Below are positions 50,939 to 59,002 of a DNA stretch of 64,000 nt, one piece after another. Numbering within the stretch: position 1 is the stretch's first letter; every line of letters begins with the position of its first letter. The DNA is from Nonomuraea roseoviolacea subsp. carminata (lineage in GTDB: Bacteria; Actinomycetota; Actinomycetes; Streptosporangiales; Streptosporangiaceae): the NCBI RefSeq assembly GCF_024172185.1, contig NZ_JAMZEC010000001.1, forward strand, positions 3,534,001 to 3,598,000, given 5' to 3'. A program made the translations under genes and the position numbers. Under the pieces are notes generated by a model. The model searched no databases. It saw only the letters and a program-made list of their open reading frames with translations, and was not told the origin of the DNA.

Positions 50939-52125
50939 GGGATCTCCACACGCATCCGGGTCGGGCCGCCGGCCGGGCTCGACAGCGACAGCCTGCCGCC
51001 CACGACGGCCAGCCGGTCGGCCAGCCCGGTCAGGCCGGTGCCGCGCGCGGGGTCGGCCCCGCCCCGGCCGTCGTCGTGGATCTCCAGGACGAGCGCGCCG
51101 TCCGCCGCGCCGCCGGTGACGCGGGCCGCGCTCGCGCCGCTGTGCCGGGCGACGTTGGCGAGGGCCTCCGTCACGACGTAGTACGCGGTGACCTCGACGG
51201 CCGCCGGCAGCCGCTCGTCCAGCGCGAGGTCCACCGCCACCGGGACGGGCGAGCGGCCCGCGACGTCGCGCACCGCCGCGGGCAGGCCCCGGTCGGTGAG
51301 CACCTGCGAGTGGACGCCCCTGACGAGCGCGCGCAGCTCGGCCAGCGCCTGCTTGGCCTCGCCGTGCGCCCGCTCGACCGCCCGGGCCGCGGGGCTGTCG
51401 TCCGGCAGGTCCAGCCGCGCCATGCCGAGCGTCATCGTCAGCGCCACCAGCCGCTGCTGGGCGCCGTCGTGCAGGTCGCGCTCGATCCGGCGGCGTTCGG
51501 TCTCGAACGCGTCGACGAGCCGGGCGCGCGAGCGCAGCACCTCCGCCAGCTCGGCGGCCTGCGGGGCGAGGATCGCGCGGGTCATGGCGCCCCGGGCGCC
51601 CGCCCAGGCGGTCAGCGTGTAGGCGGCGACGGGCACCAGCAGCACCCCGGCGGCCGAGGCCGCGACGGCGGCGACCGGCTCGGCCTCGGGCTGCACGACC
51701 GGCGACAGGATCAGCAGCACGGGCCCCGCCGCGCCGGACGCGGCCATCACCAGGTCGATCCACCACAGCACGAGCAGCGCGAGCCCGCCGAGCGCCGCCA
51801 CCCGGACCTCGCGTCCCCGTCGAGGCGGCTCACCGGTGTCCCCGCCCGGCTCCGGGGGCGTGTCGGGCAGCGGCACGCCGTCCACCAGCCGCAGCCGCCA
51901 CCGCTCGTACCTCCCCGCCACGGGGGTGAGCAGCGCGGCCACCGCCACGCCGGCGACCAGGACGGCCGGTGAGGACGTCACCGCCACGGCGGCCACGACG
52001 CCGAGAACGGGCAGGCCCGGCACGGCCCCCGCCAGCAGATAGGCCAGCGAGCGCCACGGCCAGGCCGACCGCAGGAAGGGGATCGGCCGCTGGGCGAGCG
52101 CTTCCAGCGCGGTCCTGACGAGCAC
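50926..52125 (-). CDS. NarL-system sensor histidine kinase (HisKA_3 type)
   Basis: A 399-residue membrane kinase. Four to five hydrophobic helices (roughly 25-75, 115-140, 150-175) form the sensor region; between the helices lies a Pro/Gly/Arg loop. The HisKA_3 acceptor is E-R-D-L-H-D-G-A-Q-Q-R-L-V and the HATPase has Y-Y-V-V-T-E-A-L-A-N-V-A-R-H and G-R-G-G-A-D/G-T-G-L-T-G-L. It is upstream of its regulator. Ligand unknown. Confidence 0.9.
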   Translation of the reverse strand: MLVRTALEALAQRPIPFLRSAWPWRSLAYLLAGAVPGLPVLGVVAAVAVTSSPAVLVAGVAVAALLTPVAGRYERWRLRLVDGVPLPDTPPEPGGDTGEPPRRGREVRVAALGGLALLVLWWIDLVMAASGAAGPVLLILSPVVQPEAEPVAAVAASAAGVLLVPVAAYTLTAWAGARGAMTRAILAPQAAELAEVLRSRARLVDAFETERRRIERDLHDGAQQRLVALTMTLGMARLDLPDDSPAARAVERAHGEAKQALAELRALVRGVHSQVLTDRGLPAAVRDVAGRSPVPVAVDLALDERLPAAVEVTAYYVVTEALANVARHSGASAARVTGGAADGALVLEIHDDGRGGADPARGTGLTGLADRLAVVGGRLSLSSPAGGPTRMRVEIPCAS

Positions 52126-52258
52126 CCCGCGACACTATCCGCGCTCGGCGGCCCGGGTCAGTAGTGCCAGGTGGAGGTTCCCGCCGTCTCCCCGGACGGC
52201 TTCGCCGCGGCCGGGCGTGGAAGGATCTTTCCGCCGTACATGCTCAAAAGGGGGACGG

Positions 52259-52579
52259 ATGGACGGGATCTTGCGCGTGGACCAGCGGTCGCTGCTGGAC
52301 GCCCGCCTGGGCGCGGAGGACATGGAGGACCGGCTGGAGCGGGTCGCTCGGCGGGCGCTCACCGCGGTCTCCGCCCCGGAGCCGGCGGACCGCGAGCAGC
52401 CGGGGGCCGAGTTCGACGCCGCGTACGCCTCGTTCGTCCGCCACGCGGCGACCGCGTTCGACGCGACCCTGCGTGAGGTCAGGGAGCACGCCCGCAAGCT
52501 GCGCGAGACCGCGCACACCCACGCCTCGGCCTCGGGGGCCAACGAGGACCTGACTCGCCGCCTCGCCGACGGCCGGTGA
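52259..52579 (+). CDS. Small helical WXG100/ESX-like protein
   Basis: A 106-residue cytoplasmic or exported helical protein without signal peptide. Two helices are joined by a Ala/Pro/Glu loop; the second carries F-D-A-A-Y-A-S-F-V-R-H-A-A-T-A-F-D-A-T. The size and two-helix plan match WXG100-like secreted adaptors, although the exact W-x-G is not present. The ATG at 52259 is chosen for the GGGGG five bases upstream; the 14-codon longer frame lacks a site. It is 16 bp before the metallopeptidase-like gene and probably pairs with it as the small partner. The call is structural inference. Confidence 0.6.
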   Translation: MDGILRVDQRSLLDARLGAEDMEDRLERVARRALTAVSAPEPADREQPGAEFDAAYASFVRHAATAFDATLREVREHARKLRETAHTHASASGANEDLTRRLADGR

Positions 52580-52595
52580 AGGGGGCTGACCGGAC

Positions 52596-53831
52596 ATGGG
52601 ATGGGAGCTGCCGGCCCAGCTCAGGCCGATCCACGAGCAGTTCAAGGACGACGCGCCGTGGCCTGACCCCGACGAGGACGACCGCCTGCTGCGCGTACGG
52701 GGCTGGCTGGACCTGGCCGACGAGCTGAGGGCCACGGCCGCCCAGCTCGACGCCGGCCACGACGCGGTCGTGCGGGCCAACGCGGGGCGCGACGTCGAGG
52801 CGTACAAGGAGAAGTGGGAGTCGGCGCAGGGAGTGCGGCAGCGCCTGCGGGACGGCGCGAAGGCGGCCGACCTGGCCGCGCTGGGGACGCTGATGACGGT
52901 GGTTCTCAGGGTCCTGTGGAAGGCGCTGGTCGTCTGGGCGCTCACCATGCTGCTCGCCGGGCTGGTGGGGGCGATCGTGACGACCCCCGCCGGCGGCTTC
53001 TGGGTGACCCTGCGGTTCTACCTCACACGGCGGCTCTTCCGTTCGATGCTCATCGAGATCAGGGGGAACATCGGCACGGTCATCGCCCGAACCCTCCGCG
53101 ACGCCATGGAGTACCTCCTGTTCACCTCGGCCGTCCCCGCCGTGGTGGCCGGTATCGCGGCGTGGGACGCGAGCCGCAGGACCTCGGGCATGGCCTCGGA
53201 CGACGGCGCGCGGCGCGAGGTGGAGCGGGTGCTCGGCGAGACCCCGATGGGGCGGGCCGCGCTGGCCTGGGCGCGCGAGCACCACGTGACGATCCTCTTC
53301 CAGCCTCCCGGGGAGAACGACGGCGGCCTCCTCGGCGTGTACCACGACGACTACAACGTCATCGAGATCTACCTGCGGGACGGTGACACCCCGGAGGCCC
53401 GCGCGGCCACGCTGATCCACGAGATCAACCACGCCCGGCACCGGAACACCCCCGACCCGACCGGGATGAGCCGTGAGGACTACGTCGAGGCGGCCATCCG
53501 CGAGGAGGCGCAGGGGAACATCCAGGCGTACCGGTTCACGGAGCAGCTGGAGGGGATCCGCGGCCGGGAGATCCAGGACCAGTACGAGGAGCTGTACGAA
53601 GGCACCTACAACGCGGCCATCCAGAACGCCCGCAACGAGCGGCGCGAGGCCGGCGGCCCGCCGCTCACCCAGACGGAGGAGCACCGGATCGGCGAGCGGG
53701 CCGCCGCGAAGGCGATGTACGACGCGCTGGCCGACCCGAAGCGCGGCAGCAGGTATCCCCAGGGCTACAGCGAGGACTGGGACTACAAGCGAACCCCGGT
53801 CCAGCGGGTGTGGCAGCACATCATCGACTGA
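52596..53831 (+). CDS. WXG-like/TM protein with putative C-terminal zinc metallopeptidase (toxin-like)
   Basis: A 411-residue protein, not recognised as a whole. The N-terminal 80 residues are helical with W37 in R-G-W-L-D-L-A, in the manner of WXG-domain effectors. Two hydrophobic stretches (about 100-129 and 170-192) follow. The C-terminal 210 residues hold H275-E276-I-N-H279, a zincin HExxH motif after a beta strand, with Glu303/Glu304 placed to be the third ligand. The motif and the helix E-A-R-A-A-T-L-I are typical of DUF6782-like or MPT-type metallopeptidases found at the ends of polymorphic toxins. Secretion by a type VII system is inferred. Confidence 0.65.
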   Translation: MGWELPAQLRPIHEQFKDDAPWPDPDEDDRLLRVRGWLDLADELRATAAQLDAGHDAVVRANAGRDVEAYKEKWESAQGVRQRLRDGAKAADLAALGTLMTVVLRVLWKALVVWALTMLLAGLVGAIVTTPAGGFWVTLRFYLTRRLFRSMLIEIRGNIGTVIARTLRDAMEYLLFTSAVPAVVAGIAAWDASRRTSGMASDDGARREVERVLGETPMGRAALAWAREHHVTILFQPPGENDGGLLGVYHDDYNVIEIYLRDGDTPEARAATLIHEINHARHRNTPDPTGMSREDYVEAAIREEAQGNIQAYRFTEQLEGIRGREIQDQYEELYEGTYNAAIQNARNERREAGGPPLTQTEEHRIGERAAAKAMYDALADPKRGSRYPQGYSEDWDYKRTPVQRVWQHIID

Positions 53832-54108
53832 CCCCCGCGCCCAGCGCCGTCAGGACGGGCCTGGAGTCGTCGGGGGGCGGCGGCACCGGGTCCGGGCGGC
53901 GGTCCACGGCCTGGAGGGTGAGGGCGCCGGCGGCCAGGACGACCAGGCAGACCACCACGATCAGCACGCGCCGGCGCAGGCGGCTGCCCGGTGCGAAGGC
54001 GAGCCGCAGCCGCCAGCCCAGCCCCGGCGGCTTCAGGCGCACGCCGGCCGTCAGGCGGGCGAAGGCCGCGTCGACGTCCAGCTCGGGCTGGTCCTCAGGC
54101 GGGTTCAC
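53821..54108 (-). CDS. Small single-pass membrane protein convergent to the metallopeptidase gene
   Basis: A 95-residue protein with an acidic head (D/E-rich, about 1-18), a basic Arg-rich patch and one helix near 48-68, then a Pro-rich outer tail. It starts at GTG 54108 within about 10 bp of a TAGGAT box, with no ribosome site, so leaderless translation is likely. Its 3' end overlaps the metallopeptidase stop by 11 bp. I do not recognise the family; it could be an immunity or anchor protein or unrelated. Confidence 0.5.
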   Translation of the reverse strand: MNPPEDQPELDVDAAFARLTAGVRLKPPGLGWRLRLAFAPGSRLRRRVLIVVVCLVVLAAGALTLQAVDRRPDPVPPPPDDSRPVLTALGAGVSR

Positions 54109-54117
54109 AAGACAGCG

Positions 54118-54144
54118 ATCCTAAAACACGCCAAACGCCATCAA
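54118..54144 (-). promoter_or_regulatory. Candidate promoter for the 95-aa gene
   Basis: On the minus strand TTGATG (54139-54144) and TAGGAT (54118-54123) are 15 bp apart, in an AT-rich patch. The start codon is 9 nt past the -10 box. The short spacer makes it tentative. Confidence 0.4.
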
Positions 54145-54315
54145 CGAGTTTTGCGATCACATATTGGTCACGTCATCCGTTATGTCGCGCCGCACCGCTG
54201 ATTTCGGCGCCGAATTCGGCGGTGAAGCGTTCATGACGGGATGTACGGCGTGGCGTCCTTTTCCGTGGTGAACGCTCGCCATAATGAGGTGATCAACCCC
54301 GGAGGGGAGGAATCC

Positions 54316-54792
54316 GTGCGTTCCGTGGCAGGAACGGTCGCCGTCGCCGTTCTCCTGGCGGGCCCGGCCACGCTCGCGGTCCTGCCGTGCCGGCCCGCGG
54401 CCGCGGCTGCCTCCCGCGGACCCCTGCCCAAGGACTGGAAGAAGCGCACGTCCCTGCGGATCCTGCCGCAGTGGCCGCGCCAGAACGACACCGTGCGCGT
54501 CTTCGTCCACTGCCCCACGAAGGCCAACCACGCGCTCATCGGGTCCACCGCGTTCACGCTGAAGGGCTCGTGGCGGATCTACCGCGAGGTGGGGCTGGGG
54601 CTGTCCGACCGGGGGCTCGGCCGGCGCGGCGTCGGGATCTCCTACTACGCCTTCCCGGGCGACCACCTGGCGCACCTCAAGTGCGTGAAGGTCACGATCA
54701 ACGAGCACACGCGCATCAGGAAGGTACGCGTGATCAGCCGGTTCACCGTGCCCCTGGTGGTGCGCCCGTTCCGGCTCGGCCGGTTCTTCTGA
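54316..54792 (+). CDS. Secreted hypothetical protein with two cysteines
   Basis: A 158-residue exported protein starting at GTG 54316, with GGGGAGG five bases upstream. The signal peptide is about residues 1-34 (V-R-S-V-A, hydrophobic run, P-A-A-A-A). The mature domain has two cysteines (V-H-C-P-T and L-K-C-V-K) that probably pair and strand-rich segments T-V-R-V-F-V, I-Y-R-E-V and I-S-Y-Y-A-F. It resembles small beta-sandwich secreted proteins common in actinomycetes but I know no function. Confidence 0.7.
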   Translation: MRSVAGTVAVAVLLAGPATLAVLPCRPAAAAASRGPLPKDWKKRTSLRILPQWPRQNDTVRVFVHCPTKANHALIGSTAFTLKGSWRIYREVGLGLSDRGLGRRGVGISYYAFPGDHLAHLKCVKVTINEHTRIRKVRVISRFTVPLVVRPFRLGRFF

Positions 54793-54849
54793 CCTGGTGC
54801 GCGGGGAGGCCCCGGCCGCGGGGGAGGTCACGGCCGGGCCCGCGCCCGG

Positions 54850-55146
54850 CTAGAGCGCGACCAGCAGCTCGTGGTCGATCTCCACGAACTCCACGACGAG
54901 CTCGCCGAACCGGCCGGCGATCAGCTCCTGGTACGCCGCCGAACCGGTGTGGGCGTCGTAGGCCGCCTGGTCCGCGAAGTGCTCCACGAACAGCAGGTGG
55001 TCGGGCTTGGCCGGGTCCCGGTACACCCGGAACGACAGCGTGCCGTCCTCGACCGCCGGGCCCTTCGGGGCGAACTCCCGCACGATCTCCTCGGCGGCGG
55101 ACTGCGTGCCGTCCTTGAGCTTGATGGGGAACACCTTGGCGAGCAC
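54850..55146 (-). CDS. ABM-fold (antibiotic biosynthesis monooxygenase-like) protein
   Basis: A 98-residue ferredoxin-like alpha/beta barrel protein, quinol monooxygenase/YgiN-like. The family pattern L-S-F-R-V-Y-R-D-P-x-x-P-D-H-L-L-F-V-E-H-F-A-D-Q-A-A-Y-D-A-H is clear. No metal or cofactor is needed in such enzymes. Start GTG 55146 has AGGAGG four bases upstream. It is divergent from the Ada-AlkA gene and shares an inverted repeat there. Confidence 0.85.
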   Translation of the reverse strand: MLAKVFPIKLKDGTQSAAEEIVREFAPKGPAVEDGTLSFRVYRDPAKPDHLLFVEHFADQAAYDAHTGSAAYQELIAGRFGELVVEFVEIDHELLVAL

Positions 55147-55238
55147 GGATCCTCCTGGTTGGTCGGGCGCCCTCGTCGCTCGGGGCGCTCTGGTCACACG
55201 ACCGCCATGGTGGGCCCGGCGCCCCGCCGCGGTCCGGT

Positions 55239-55281
55239 CAGATCTGGACACGCCTGGCTCCTCGCGTCATGTCCGGATCTG
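55239..55281. promoter_or_regulatory. Inverted repeat between ABM and Ada-AlkA genes
   Basis: CAGATCTGGACA (55239-55250) and TGTCCGGATCTG (55270-55281) are inverted copies with one mismatch in 12 and a 19-bp spacer. The site lies 39 bp before the Ada-AlkA ATG and could be bound by the Ada-like regulator or a repressor of the ABM gene. Confidence 0.55.
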
Positions 55282-55319
55282 TCTGGCGTCGGCGGGGACG
55301 CTGCCGTTACATCTGACTC

Positions 55320-56723
55320 ATGACCACGTACTCCGCCGTCGTCACCACCGGCATCTACTGCCGGCCGGGGTGCGGCGCGAAGCCGCTGGCGCGGAACACC
55401 CGCACGTATGAGCTGGCCGCCGCGGCCGAGGCCGCCGGGTTCCGGGCCTGCCTGCGCTGCCGGCCGTACCGGGTGGCCGGTCCCGTCGCCGCCGACGCCC
55501 CCGAGCTGGTGTGCCGGGCGTGGCAGCTCGTCATCGACGGGATCCTGGACGAGGGCACGGAGGCGGCGCTCGCGGAGCGGGTCGGCCTGTCACCGCGCCA
55601 CCTGCGGCGCCTGTTCCTCAAGCACCTGGGGGCGAGCCCCGACCAGCTCGCCCGCTCCCGCCGGGCGCACTTCGCGCGCCGGCTGCTCGACGACACCGAC
55701 CTGACGGTGCTGGACATCGCGTTCGCGTCGGGGTTCGGCAGCCTGCGGCAGTTCAACCGGATCATGCGGGAGGTGTTCCGCGCCTCGCCGACCGACCTGC
55801 GCGACCGGCGGCACCGCGCGGACCGGCTCGTCGCCGACGGCGGCCTCGCGCTGCGGCTGCCGGTCCTGCCCGGCTACGACTGGGACGCGGTGCGGGACTT
55901 CCTCGCCGCGCGGGCGGTGCCCGGCGTCGAGGCCGTGGAGGGCCGCGCGTACCGGCGCACGATCACCGTGGACGGCGCGCCCGGCCTGCTGGAGGTGTCG
56001 CCCGGCGACGCCGCGGGCCACCTGCTGCTGGTGGCGCACCTGCCGTACTGGGAGGGGCTCATCCACGTGGTCGACCAGGTGGGCCGCCTGCTCGGCACGG
56101 AGACCGACCACACGGCCGGGGTCGCCGCGCTGTCCGCCGACCCGGTGCTCGGGCCGGTGGTGCGGAACCGGCCCGGGCTGCCCGTGCCGGGGGCGTGGAG
56201 CGCCTTGGAGGTGGGCGTCCGGGAGATCCTGGCACGGGGCCGGGAGCCGGAGGAGGCGGCCCGGAGGCTGAAAGCGCTGGTGGAGGCGCTCGGGACGCCC
56301 GTGCCGGGGCTGCCGGGCGGGCTCACCCACGCGTTCCCGCCGCCGGAGGCGCTGACCCGCGCCCGCCTCGCGGCCCTGGCCCCCGGCCAGGGGCTGCCCG
56401 CGGGCGACGTGGCGGCGATCGCGGCTCTGGCCGAAGGGGCGGGGGCGCTCGGGTACGGCACGAGTCCCGACGCGCTCGCGGCGGTGCCGTACCTGGACGA
56501 CGACCTGCGCCAGATGCTCGGGCTGCGGCTGGGGCAGCGTGGGGCGTTCCCGCTGGCGGACCCCTCGCTGCGGGCGGCGCTGGAGGAGCTGGGCGTGCCC
56601 GCGCGGGGCGCGGACTCGTGGACGGCCGGCCGATGGCGTCCCTGGCGGTCCCTCGCGGCCACCCACCTCATGGCGTACGGGGACCGCCGGAGAAAAGCCG
56701 CCTTTTCCCTTTCCGCCGAATGA
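55320..56723 (+). CDS. Ada N-terminal/AraC HTH fused to AlkA-like DNA glycosylase
   Basis: A 467-residue alkylation-repair fusion. Residues 1-55 are the zinc methylphosphotriester-binding domain with its four cysteines (C-R-P-G-C and C-L-R-C). An AraC helix-turn-helix covers about 60-165, and an AlkA-type N-domain and HhH-GPD glycosylase domain follow to the end. The catalytic aspartate is seen in F-P-L-A-D and the end R-P-W-R-S-L-A-A-T-H-L matches. The helix-hairpin-helix turn, usually P-G-I-G-P-W-T-A, is here P-Y-L-D-D-D-L-R. It lacks the O6-methylguanine transferase domain. Confidence 0.85.
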   Translation: MTTYSAVVTTGIYCRPGCGAKPLARNTRTYELAAAAEAAGFRACLRCRPYRVAGPVAADAPELVCRAWQLVIDGILDEGTEAALAERVGLSPRHLRRLFLKHLGASPDQLARSRRAHFARRLLDDTDLTVLDIAFASGFGSLRQFNRIMREVFRASPTDLRDRRHRADRLVADGGLALRLPVLPGYDWDAVRDFLAARAVPGVEAVEGRAYRRTITVDGAPGLLEVSPGDAAGHLLLVAHLPYWEGLIHVVDQVGRLLGTETDHTAGVAALSADPVLGPVVRNRPGLPVPGAWSALEVGVREILARGREPEEAARRLKALVEALGTPVPGLPGGLTHAFPPPEALTRARLAALAPGQGLPAGDVAAIAALAEGAGALGYGTSPDALAAVPYLDDDLRQMLGLRLGQRGAFPLADPSLRAALEELGVPARGADSWTAGRWRPWRSLAATHLMAYGDRRRKAAFSLSAE

Positions 56724-56846
56724 AACCGTTCAGAATTCTTTTATCCGGTGCGGAAGTCGGGCGCTCCCCTTCTTCCATGTCCCGGCTGAATGGCGCCGGC
56801 TCATCCGGGCGAATGCGTCACACGGGGGTCGGCTCCGGATTTCACG

Positions 56847-58070
56847 TCACCAGGTGAGGTGGAGAGACTCCGGGGCGCGGTGGATGAGGGTGGGGGCCAT
56901 GGTGACGTCCGCGTGCTCCAGGCGCAGGCCCGGCAGCTCGCGGATGAGGATCTCCAGCGTGATCCGCACCTGCTCCCTGGCGAGCTGCGAGCCAGGGCAG
57001 CCGTGCGCGCCGTGGCCGAACGACAGGTGGCGCGCGGCCGGCCGGGTGACGTCGAAGGTGTCCGGGCGGGTGGTGGGGTCGGCGTCGCGGCCGGCCGAGG
57101 CGTACGAGACGAACACCACGTCGTCCCTGCGCAGCCGCGTGCCGGCGAGCGTCACCTCCTCGGTGACCGTGCGGCGGAAGCCCTGAATCGGCGCGTCGAA
57201 CCTGACCGCCTCCTCGACCGCCGCCGGAACGAGCTCCGGCCGCTCGCGCAGCAGCTCCCACTGGCTCCGGTCGCGCAGCAGGTTGAGCATGATCGTGCCG
57301 AGCAGGGCCGTGGCGGTGAGGTGGCCGGCCAGCAGCAGGTTCTGGACGTTGGAGACGATCTCCCTGCGCTGGTCGTGCGTGAGCTCGCCGGAGCCGGGGG
57401 CGAGCGCGCGGACCATCTCCGTGATCAGGTCGTCGCGGGGCTCGGCCCTGCGCGCGCGGGCGTACCGGTCGAGGAGGTGGTGCAGGGCCACGACGTCCCG
57501 GGCGGCCTCGACCTGCTCGTCCTCCGTCAGCGGGGCGAACAGCAGCGCCTCGGCCTGGTGGCCGCCGTGGATCGCGCCGGGGGTGTCGGCCGGGTTCAGG
57601 CCCATGAGGTGGCCGATCACCTCGGCCGGCAGCGGCCTGGCGTAGGCGTCCATCCACTCGACCCGTCCGGCGCCGGCGAACCCGCCGATCAGCGCCTCGG
57701 CCCGCTCGGTGACGAACGGCAGGGCGGCGGCGACCCGCACCGGGGACAGGCCCCGGACGAGCGGCCTGCGCAGGCGCCGGTGCGCCTCGCCGTCGGCCGA
57801 GAGCACCGCCTGCGCCCCGCCGTACCCCTTGACCAGCTCGGACAGGGCCCGCCTGCCGGGCAGGACGTCGGGCCGCAGCGCGCCCGCCGACGAGAACAGG
57901 TCGGGCCGGCTCAGCACCTCGCGGACGTCCTCACGCCGGCTGACCAGCCAGGCGTCGAGCTCCGGGACGAACGTCAGGCCGCGCGCGCGACGGGCCTCGG
58001 CGTACACCGGGTACGGGTCCCGGTAGAACCGGTGCAGCCGCCGCAAGCGCTCTAAGGCGTCAGAGGTCAC
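56847..58070 (-). CDS. Cytochrome P450
   Basis: A 407-residue soluble bacterial P450 (class I). The haem loop F-G-H-G-A-H-G-C-P-G gives the thiolate cysteine, E-E-A-V-R is the ExxR pair, and R-P-D-T-F-D-V-T-R-P precedes the haem loop. The I-helix reads L-L-L-A-G-H-L-T-A-T, where the usual acid of A-G-x-E/D-T is Leu. This can alter proton delivery. No ferredoxin or reductase gene is nearby and no biosynthetic cluster is evident. Substrate unknown. Confidence 0.9.
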   Translation of the reverse strand: MTSDALERLRRLHRFYRDPYPVYAEARRARGLTFVPELDAWLVSRREDVREVLSRPDLFSSAGALRPDVLPGRRALSELVKGYGGAQAVLSADGEAHRRLRRPLVRGLSPVRVAAALPFVTERAEALIGGFAGAGRVEWMDAYARPLPAEVIGHLMGLNPADTPGAIHGGHQAEALLFAPLTEDEQVEAARDVVALHHLLDRYARARRAEPRDDLITEMVRALAPGSGELTHDQRREIVSNVQNLLLAGHLTATALLGTIMLNLLRDRSQWELLRERPELVPAAVEEAVRFDAPIQGFRRTVTEEVTLAGTRLRRDDVVFVSYASAGRDADPTTRPDTFDVTRPAARHLSFGHGAHGCPGSQLAREQVRITLEILIRELPGLRLEHADVTMAPTLIHRAPESLHLTW

Positions 58071-58116
58071 CCGCCCATCGTGACAGAGGGCGCCCGAGAT
58101 GTCAGAGATCCGAAGG

Positions 58117-58998
58117 TCAGAAGAGCGTCAGCGGCTCGTCGTCGGAGGACGGGCCGTCGGACGGCGACACGGGCTCCGGCAGCGGCTCCAGCTCGGGCAG
58201 CAGGGCCCGCACGTCCTCGTGGAAGCGCCGGGCCAGCGGCAGGGCCTCGGCGTTGTCCGGGGTGTGCACGAACACCGTCGGGGAGCGGCCCTCGCGCAGC
58301 CACCCGGCGACCGTGGCGACCCACGGCCGCCAGCCCTCGACCGTGCGGGTGACGTCGTCGCGGCCGAGGTAGCGGACGATCGGGCGGTCGGTGAGCGCGG
58401 TGGCGCGACGCGGCACGCGCGGCTTCTTCAGCCACGCGTCGCGCTCGGCGTCGCTGGTGGGCGGGGTGTCGAAGAACGCGGTGGTGTCGAACGGGACCCA
58501 CTCGGCCCCGGCCCGGCCGAGGACCCGCTCCAGCAGGCCGGTGGCCCGCGCGTCGGCGAAGAAGGCGCGGTGGCGCACCTCGACGGCGTACCGGTGGTGC
58601 GCGGGCAGCCGGTGCAGGAACGCGGCGAGCGCGCCGACGTCGTTCGGCCCGAACGAGGCCGGGAGCTGGATCCACAGGGCGTGGGCGCGCGGCCCGAGCG
58701 GCTCGATCGCGTCGAGGAACGCGCGCAGCTCCTCGCCGGCGCCGGCGAGGCGGCGCTCGTGCGTGATCGGCTTGGGCAGCTTGACCACGAACCGGAAGCC
58801 GGGGCCGGTCTGCTCCGCCCACGTCTCCACCGTGCTCCGCGACGGGGTCGCGTAGAACGTGGTGTTGCCCTCGACCGCGTCGCACCAGGTGGCGTAGGCT
58901 CTCAGGCGCTCGGACGGGGGAAGGGGGTGCGGCAGGTAACGCCCCTGCCACGGGGTGTGGGTCCACATGGCGCATCCGACGTGAAGCCGCATGCCCAC
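58117..58998 (-). CDS. DUF72 family protein
   Basis: A 293-residue TIM-barrel-like DUF72 protein. It starts with R-L-H-V-G-C-A-M-W and then carries Y-A-T-W-C-D-A-V-E-G-N-T-T-F-Y-A-T-P, F-V-V-K-L-P-K-P-I-T-H, A-V-E-V-R-H-R-A-F-F and V-F-V-H-T-P-D-N-A-E-A. These are the family markers. Function is unknown; a nuclease-like or sugar-binding role has been proposed for the family. ATG 58992 is an alternative. The start is four bases from the DUF4291 stop, so the two are one operon. Confidence 0.9.
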   Translation of the reverse strand: MGMRLHVGCAMWTHTPWQGRYLPHPLPPSERLRAYATWCDAVEGNTTFYATPSRSTVETWAEQTGPGFRFVVKLPKPITHERRLAGAGEELRAFLDAIEPLGPRAHALWIQLPASFGPNDVGALAAFLHRLPAHHRYAVEVRHRAFFADARATGLLERVLGRAGAEWVPFDTTAFFDTPPTSDAERDAWLKKPRVPRRATALTDRPIVRYLGRDDVTRTVEGWRPWVATVAGWLREGRSPTVFVHTPDNAEALPLARRFHEDVRALLPELEPLPEPVSPSDGPSSDDEPLTLF

Positions 58999-59002
58999 GA
59001 CG

